From Candidatus Woesearchaeota archaeon (GTDB lineage Archaea; Nanobdellota; Nanobdellia; Woesearchaeales; GW2011-AR4), in NCBI GenBank assembly GCA_016784195.1, contig JADHVE010000003.1:1-37871 (forward strand): 37,871 nt of DNA. The letters run 5' to 3'. The notes under the pieces were generated by a model. That model did not search any database, had not been told where the DNA came from, and saw only the letters and a program-made list of their open reading frames with translations. Shown in pieces: positions 33,241-37,871 of this stretch (position 1 is the stretch's first letter; each line of letters opens with the position of its first letter). The position numbers and the translations under genes are program-made.

Positions 33241-34146
33241 ATGGAAGAAATTTTCATAAAAAACAATAATCTGATAGAAGAGCCTGAATGGAAAGCCCTA
33301 ATCAAGAATATCGAAACAAACTTCAATAACTTAGAAACCAACAAACAAAGGGCAAAAAGAAAGCTAAAAGATTCATTAATAAATTCAATAAAAAACAGAA
33401 CCAGAGATATAGGCAATTTTGGAATCTTATTCTCAGGAGGCATTGACTCAACCTTGATAGCATTTATCTGTAAAAGCCTGAAAAAGAATTTCACCTGCTA
33501 CACTGTAGGCTTGGAAAACTCCAAAGATATAGAGGCAGCAAAAACAGTAGCCGATTTTTATAATCTTAATCTTAAATATAAAACCCTCGCTTTAGATGAA
33601 TTTGAAAATATTGTAAAAGAAACAGCACCAATATTAAATGAAAATGATGTAATGAAAGTATCTGTTGGCTCTGTTTTGTATGCAGCATCAAAATTAGCAT
33701 TAAAAGATAACATCCATACTTTATTCACAGGCCTTGGCTCTGAAGAGTTATTTGCAGGCTACCAAAGGCATGAAGAATCCTTAAAAGAAAATAACTTTGA
33801 AAACCTCCACAAAGAATGCTGGAACGGCTTAAAAAAAATGCACGAAAGAGACTTAAAAAGAGACTTTTTAATCAGCAAAAAACTAAACATAACTCTTCTA
33901 ACGCCTTTTCTGGATATAGATTTAATAAAAACAGCAATGTCAATACATCCGATGTATAAAATAGACAAAACCAATAAAAAAATAATCCTTAGGGAAGCAG
34001 CAGAAGAGCTTGGCTTAAAAAAAAGCTTTGCCCAAAGAGAAAAAAAAGCAGCGCAATACGGTTCAAACTTCATAAAAGGCCTAGATAAATTAGCTAAAAA
34101 ATACAATTTTGAATTTAAAAAGGATTATTTGCAAAGTTTGATTTGA
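33241..34146 (+). CDS. Asparagine synthetase-type ATP pyrophosphatase without glutaminase domain
   Basis: The 301-residue protein is the synthetase half of AsnB: the PP-loop GILFSGGIDSTLIAF, the LFTGLGSEELFAGYQRH block with the conserved SEELFAGY residues, LLTPFLDIDLIKTAM and the ending LREAAEELGL. The N-terminal Ntn glutaminase domain is missing, so it would need free ammonia, a partner, or another substrate. A TATA-like box (TTTATAAATA, about 33213-33222) gives a leaderless start at the ATG 33241; the TTG at 33235 is rejected. Confidence 0.88.
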   Translation: MEEIFIKNNNLIEEPEWKALIKNIETNFNNLETNKQRAKRKLKDSLINSIKNRTRDIGNFGILFSGGIDSTLIAFICKSLKKNFTCYTVGLENSKDIEAAKTVADFYNLNLKYKTLALDEFENIVKETAPILNENDVMKVSVGSVLYAASKLALKDNIHTLFTGLGSEELFAGYQRHEESLKENNFENLHKECWNGLKKMHERDLKRDFLISKKLNITLLTPFLDIDLIKTAMSIHPMYKIDKTNKKIILREAAEELGLKKSFAQREKKAAQYGSNFIKGLDKLAKKYNFEFKKDYLQSLI

Positions 34147-34270
34147 TCACATTTTTTTAATTATTCAGTATAAATTTTTAATTGATGATTTATAAAATTG
34201 ATTTTTATTAGTAGAAATAAGATCTTTATCGAATTTTTTAATGATAAACTCAGGGGGATATAAACTAATT

Positions 34271-35437
34271 TTAATTCATATGAAGCTCCAGAACATCTCC
34301 ATCTAAAAGCATTTTATCCATTTTCCTGAACAGCTGCCCGCCAAACTTAGAGCTTTTTCCCCAGACCCTAGCAAACTTAAACTTATCCACAAAATCCTTG
34401 TGCAGTTTCATACAGACATCTCTTATTGTACATCCTTTAAACATTATCAACGGCTCTTCCATATCGGCCTTGTTATTCACTTCTTTCAAAAATATCTTTA
34501 TAATCTCTAACTTATCATATATAGCCTTTTTTAACTCTTCCATGCCCTGCTTTTTTTCTGCAGACACTATCAAATCAGGCTTTATCTCTTTAGATATCTC
34601 ATCTAGTCTTTCTTTACTGACCATATCTGCTTTTGTAATGATTGTCAAAGCTTTTGTGTATTTTTTATCCCCTTCAATAATATCAATAAGCTGATCAGCA
34701 TCAATATCCGTCCTTATAAGAATCTCAGCATTATTTAACTTCATCTCCCTTGCAATACCCTCAATAGTCTTTTTGTCAGTCTTAGTCAGCCTTACAGTTG
34801 TCCCTACAATAACCCCTCCACGCTCTTTCTTGGTTATATTTACATCAGGCTTTTTTTGGTTAACTCTAATCCCAGTTTCATATACCTCTCTAAGTATCGC
34901 ATTGTAATGCTCTGGTTTAAGTGCTTCAACTAAAATCAATATCAGTTCAGAATTCCTTAAGATCCCTAAGATCTCCTTGCCTCTTCCTCTTCCGGAAGCA
35001 GCCCCTGAAACAATACCTGGCACATCAATTATCTGTATTTTTGCATGTTTATACTCCATCAGGCCGGGAATTGCTCTCAGCGTTGTAAAAGAATATTCAC
35101 CTATATCTGATTTTGCATTTGTAATCTTATTTAGCAGCGTAGATTTGCCAACAGAAGGGAATCCCAGCAGAACAACAGTCCCGTCACCTGTTTTCCTAAC
35201 AGCAAATCTATCATCCCCCTTACCCTTGCCGACAGATGACCTTTGCAGCGCCCTTTCCTTAAGAACAGCCAGCTTCGCTTTAAGCAGCCCAACAGCATGC
35301 TGTGTTTTCTTGTTGTATTTAGTTTTACTTATCTCTCCTTCTAGGTCTTTTATCTTTTCATGAATACTTAGCTCTTTTCTTTCAGTAACTTCTGCTGTTT
35401 TTCTCTTTCCTATATTAATTCCTTTCTTCCCAGCCAT
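34271..35437 (-). CDS. DRG-family GTPase
   Basis: The 388-residue protein is a developmentally regulated GTP-binding protein (Rbg/DRG): charged N-terminal helix, G1 GFPSVGKSTLL, G3 DVPGIVSGAA with the RGRGKEIL loop, G4 TKAD and G5 SAEKKQG, an inserted S5D2L domain and a C-terminal TGS domain with CMKLHKDFVDKFKFARVWG. DRGs bind translating ribosomes. A TATA-like box about 25 nt before the ATG suggests a leaderless mRNA. Confidence 0.94.
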   Translation of the reverse strand: MAGKKGINIGKRKTAEVTERKELSIHEKIKDLEGEISKTKYNKKTQHAVGLLKAKLAVLKERALQRSSVGKGKGDDRFAVRKTGDGTVVLLGFPSVGKSTLLNKITNAKSDIGEYSFTTLRAIPGLMEYKHAKIQIIDVPGIVSGAASGRGRGKEILGILRNSELILILVEALKPEHYNAILREVYETGIRVNQKKPDVNITKKERGGVIVGTTVRLTKTDKKTIEGIAREMKLNNAEILIRTDIDADQLIDIIEGDKKYTKALTIITKADMVSKERLDEISKEIKPDLIVSAEKKQGMEELKKAIYDKLEIIKIFLKEVNNKADMEEPLIMFKGCTIRDVCMKLHKDFVDKFKFARVWGKSSKFGGQLFRKMDKMLLDGDVLELHMN

Positions 35438-35491
35438 ATTCTATTTAGAATTACAGAAGCTATAAATACATTTCTTTTTGAAGTTTTGAAT

Positions 35492-37780
35492 CTAAGAACT
35501 CAGCCTGGAATAGACATCCATAAACTCATCATAAATATCTTTTTTCTCTTCATAAGGCAGTTTAGTGTATAACTCCCTTGTCTTCGGATATAATCCTTTA
35601 GCAGCATCCATTTTGCCTTCATTCATCAAGCTTTTTATCTTCAATAACATATTATGGCATTTTACAAACTTTCTGCTTTTTCCTTCTATCCTCTTTTTCA
35701 ACATAACCTTTTCTTTAGGCTTTTTCACATGCTCTTCTTTTCCCCTATTCCCCTCACCTTTTCTTTGCTTCTCTGACCTCAATTTTTCAATCTCTTTTTT
35801 TCTCCTATATTCCTCTTTTTGCCTTATTCTGTCTTCTTCAACCTTTTTCATTTCACTTTCTCTCTGTTCCCTCAACCTCTCTTTTTCCCTTAACTTCTCT
35901 TCTTTCAGCCTCCCCTCTTCAATTTTTCTCTGCCTTTTCTCTTCTTCAGCCCTTTTGATTTCAAGCTCTTTTTTCTTTATCACATTCTCCCTTAACTTCT
36001 CTAACTTCGCTTTTTCTCTTTTTGTCTTATACAACCCAGCACTATACAAAAAATCAATTGTCTTTTTCTTTACTATTTTCTTAATCAATTTTTTCTTTAG
36101 TTCCCTAACCTTTTCTCTTTCCAACTGCTCTTTTTTTCTCCTCTTCCTTTCACTTTCTCTCTGTTCCTTCAACATCTCTTTTTCCCTTAACTTCTCTTCT
36201 TTCAGCCTCCCCTCTTCAATTTTTCTCTGCCTTTTCTCTTCTTCAGCCCTTTTGATTTCAAGCTCTTTTTTCCTCATCACATCTTCCTTTAGCTTCTCCA
36301 ACTTTACTTTCTCAAGCTCTTTATTTCTCCTAGATTCCTCTTTCTGTCTTATTCTGTATTCCTCCACATTCTTCCTTTCATTTTCCTTCTCTTTCCTTAG
36401 TCTCTCTTTCTTAGCTTCCCTCTCTTTTCTTTTCTCTTCCTCCTGTTTTCTTTCTCTTGACCTTTCAATCTCTATTCTTAACTTTAAAAATTCTTTTTCC
36501 CTCTCTTCAACCTTCCTCAAACTCTCTAGTTTCTTCCTCTCGTCCTCTTTCCTTCTCTTTTCATTCCCTCTTTCTTTTTCTCTCTTCCTTCTTTTTTCCA
36601 ACCTCTTCTTTTTTGATTCTCTGCCTCTAGCCCTGTAGATTCTAAGAATCCCGTTCACTCTATCTTTCCCTTTAGCTTTAACTTCTTTTAATTCTACTGC
36701 AGGAACTCTGCCAGTTATCCTCGCAAAGCCTCCTGTAAGTTTATGGTAGACATAAGCCCCAAAAGAAAATAAAACAAATATCAGCGCTAAAGAAATGGTC
36801 CAGCAAAGCACATCATTGCTGCAAAACCCTGCAATCTTAAACTCCTTATCAGCTTTTGCATTAACAACCTCAAATAAGTAACTTGAAGTTCCGACTGAGC
36901 TGCCATATTCTGCATGTACAACAAAAATATAATCCTTAGCCCTTAAGTTTAAAGGAATCTTTAAAGTCTTAAAAAAAGAAGCCTGAGTTTTTACAACAAC
37001 ACTCTCTGTTTCTGTTATAATTGTATTCCCTTCCAGATCCCTGACAAAATAATTCATCTCAACATTTACTGGCTCTATACCTTCAAGGTTAAATAGCCTC
37101 ACTTCAATATTAGCCTCCTGGCCTTGCGGAATTCTCCCCTCTTTTGAATTAGGATTAAGGTTTATATCAAACAAAACAGTCTTACTTTCAATCTCAACAA
37201 TAACTGGAATCTTCCTCAATAGACCATTAGAATAAACAATTAATTTACCAATATAAACTCCCGGGGCCTGCTCAATTTCTTGGTCCTTTAAAACAGAATT
37301 AAAATTTAGATTAATACTCTTTGTTTGCCCAGGTTTTATACTGAAAAATGGGTCCTTCACATCAACCATATCCAAGCCTTCTGCCTTAATCTCAAAACTG
37401 CTTTCATCCTCACCAGTATTCATCACTCTTATCTGCTTGTCAATGAACCCTCCTTGTTTAATCAAAACCTTGATCAATGTCTGATCGACCTCAAACTTGG
37501 GTTCGTTCTCTTTGATTTCCTCAGACAAAAACCCAACCCTGTTTTGCACAAGGAAAAATAGGCTGCCGGCTATAATCAAAAAAATCAGCAAAACAATAAA
37601 GAACAAAAACTGATTTGGCTTTTGAACAAATTTTCCCCTTTTTTTATTATTAAACTGCTCAGTACCTAAATAAACAGACTTTATCTTGCCACCATTTCCC
37701 CTAACCTTAGGGTAATTATCAGGCTTGGACCTTTCGTTTTTAGTGGTGTACCTCTTATAAGCCAATAATATCACCCTCAA
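35492..37780 (-). CDS. Membrane protein with extracellular Ig-like domains and cytoplasmic charged coiled coil
   Basis: The 762-residue protein has a basic N-terminal tail, transmembrane segments at about 57-79 and 326-346, and a beta-rich extracellular portion between them with two Ig-like (NEW3/COG1470-like) domains: FIDKQIRVMNTGEDESSFEI and ANIEVRLFNLEGIEPVNVEM. The cytoplasmic part is a very long Glu/Lys/Arg helix (about 385-690) with an internal duplication, ending in a small helical domain (about 700-762). It probably links envelope to cytoplasm structurally. The start is uncertain: TTG 37780, or TTG 37765 which sits after a GAGGGTGAT ribosome-binding site. Confidence 0.8.
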   Translation of the reverse strand: MRVILLAYKRYTTKNERSKPDNYPKVRGNGGKIKSVYLGTEQFNNKKRGKFVQKPNQFLFFIVLLIFLIIAGSLFFLVQNRVGFLSEEIKENEPKFEVDQTLIKVLIKQGGFIDKQIRVMNTGEDESSFEIKAEGLDMVDVKDPFFSIKPGQTKSINLNFNSVLKDQEIEQAPGVYIGKLIVYSNGLLRKIPVIVEIESKTVLFDINLNPNSKEGRIPQGQEANIEVRLFNLEGIEPVNVEMNYFVRDLEGNTIITETESVVVKTQASFFKTLKIPLNLRAKDYIFVVHAEYGSSVGTSSYLFEVVNAKADKEFKIAGFCSNDVLCWTISLALIFVLFSFGAYVYHKLTGGFARITGRVPAVELKEVKAKGKDRVNGILRIYRARGRESKKKRLEKRRKREKERGNEKRRKEDERKKLESLRKVEEREKEFLKLRIEIERSRERKQEEEKRKEREAKKERLRKEKENERKNVEEYRIRQKEESRRNKELEKVKLEKLKEDVMRKKELEIKRAEEEKRQRKIEEGRLKEEKLREKEMLKEQRESERKRRKKEQLEREKVRELKKKLIKKIVKKKTIDFLYSAGLYKTKREKAKLEKLRENVIKKKELEIKRAEEEKRQRKIEEGRLKEEKLREKERLREQRESEMKKVEEDRIRQKEEYRRKKEIEKLRSEKQRKGEGNRGKEEHVKKPKEKVMLKKRIEGKSRKFVKCHNMLLKIKSLMNEGKMDAAKGLYPKTRELYTKLPYEEKKDIYDEFMDVYSRLSS
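35851..36311. repeat. Direct duplication within the coiled-coil gene
   Basis: About 164 bp at 35851-36014 recur at 36148-36311 with an exact 297-bp (99-codon) offset and high identity, best in the middle. Both copies encode KKELEIKRAEEEKRQRK and the following residues. High DNA identity over a coding segment suggests a fairly recent duplication or gene conversion. Confidence 0.8.
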
Positions 37781-37871
37781 TACTACTCCAAGAATACAAA
37801 TAACTTAAATAAACATTAAAATACAAAACTACCACCCCTTTTTTTGTAGTGTAACCACCACAAATAACTTT

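Noticed and set aside
35565-36638. Long plus-strand reading frame of 357 codons rich in Ser, Phe and Leu
   Set aside because: It is the antisense of the Glu/Lys/Arg-rich coiled coil; its composition is explained by the opposite strand and it has no promoter or known domain.

Overview
The window is AT-rich and reads as a chromosome segment of a DPANN archaeon, most like Woesearchaeota or Pacearchaeota; that placement is my inference from gene content. The archaeal markers are TFS, an archaeal-type signal peptidase, aIF5B, aEF1B, Trm1, Taw1, class I CCA-adding enzyme, an Nmd3 core, a DRG GTPase, CTP-dependent riboflavin kinase, DUF371 and DUF460. Many starts lie about 25 nt downstream of a TATA-like box, so most mRNAs look leaderless; Shine-Dalgarno sites occur mainly on membrane-protein genes. 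A bacterial-type GyrA is present, as in several archaeal lineages.

Layout. 1-777 is the end of a secreted peptidase-like protein that finishes in a six-cysteine, defensin/scorpion-toxin-like domain. 900-6128 holds a PepSY-like protein, Taw1, a metallophosphoesterase, a divergent diadenylate cyclase and a MoxR-ATPase/VWA pair. 6129-9201 holds a VTT membrane protein, a nucleotidyltransferase and the CCA enzyme. Then come a Na+/H+ antiporter and GyrA. 13192-18468 carries small zinc proteins, DUF167, a degenerate receiver-like protein, TFS with a fossil copy of its own 3' end beside it, signal peptidase, Nmd3 core, DUF460 and the riboflavin genes ribK and ribH. 18561-23623 is cell-envelope and regulatory: single-pass proteins, a membrane-bound winged-helix regulator, a PPC protein, an undescribed small-RNA candidate, and a hendecad coiled-coil protein coupled to a lipoprotein. 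23720-28895 is RNA and translation: RtcA, a zinc-ribbon/aEF1B pair, Trm1, aIF5B and a PUA protein. 28885-32117 is accessory. 32406-37780 returns to core genes: DUF371, an asparagine-synthetase-like ATPase, DRG and a large membrane coiled-coil protein.

The most striking region is 26476-32402. It carries three copies of a double-hairpin element of about 90 bp whose two stems and loop-loop contact show compensatory changes. Two of the copies bracket parts of an apparent alarmone system: a RelA/SpoT-type HD hydrolase (30789-32117), an unknown 123-aa protein (30288-30659) and a separate RelA/SpoT-synthetase-like protein (28885-30174). I infer a split (p)ppGpp module, either a stringent-response analogue or a toxin-antitoxin-like synthetase/hydrolase pair. 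With the diadenylate cyclase, the window encodes two nucleotide second-messenger systems. No tRNA, rRNA, CRISPR array or recognisable transposase was seen.
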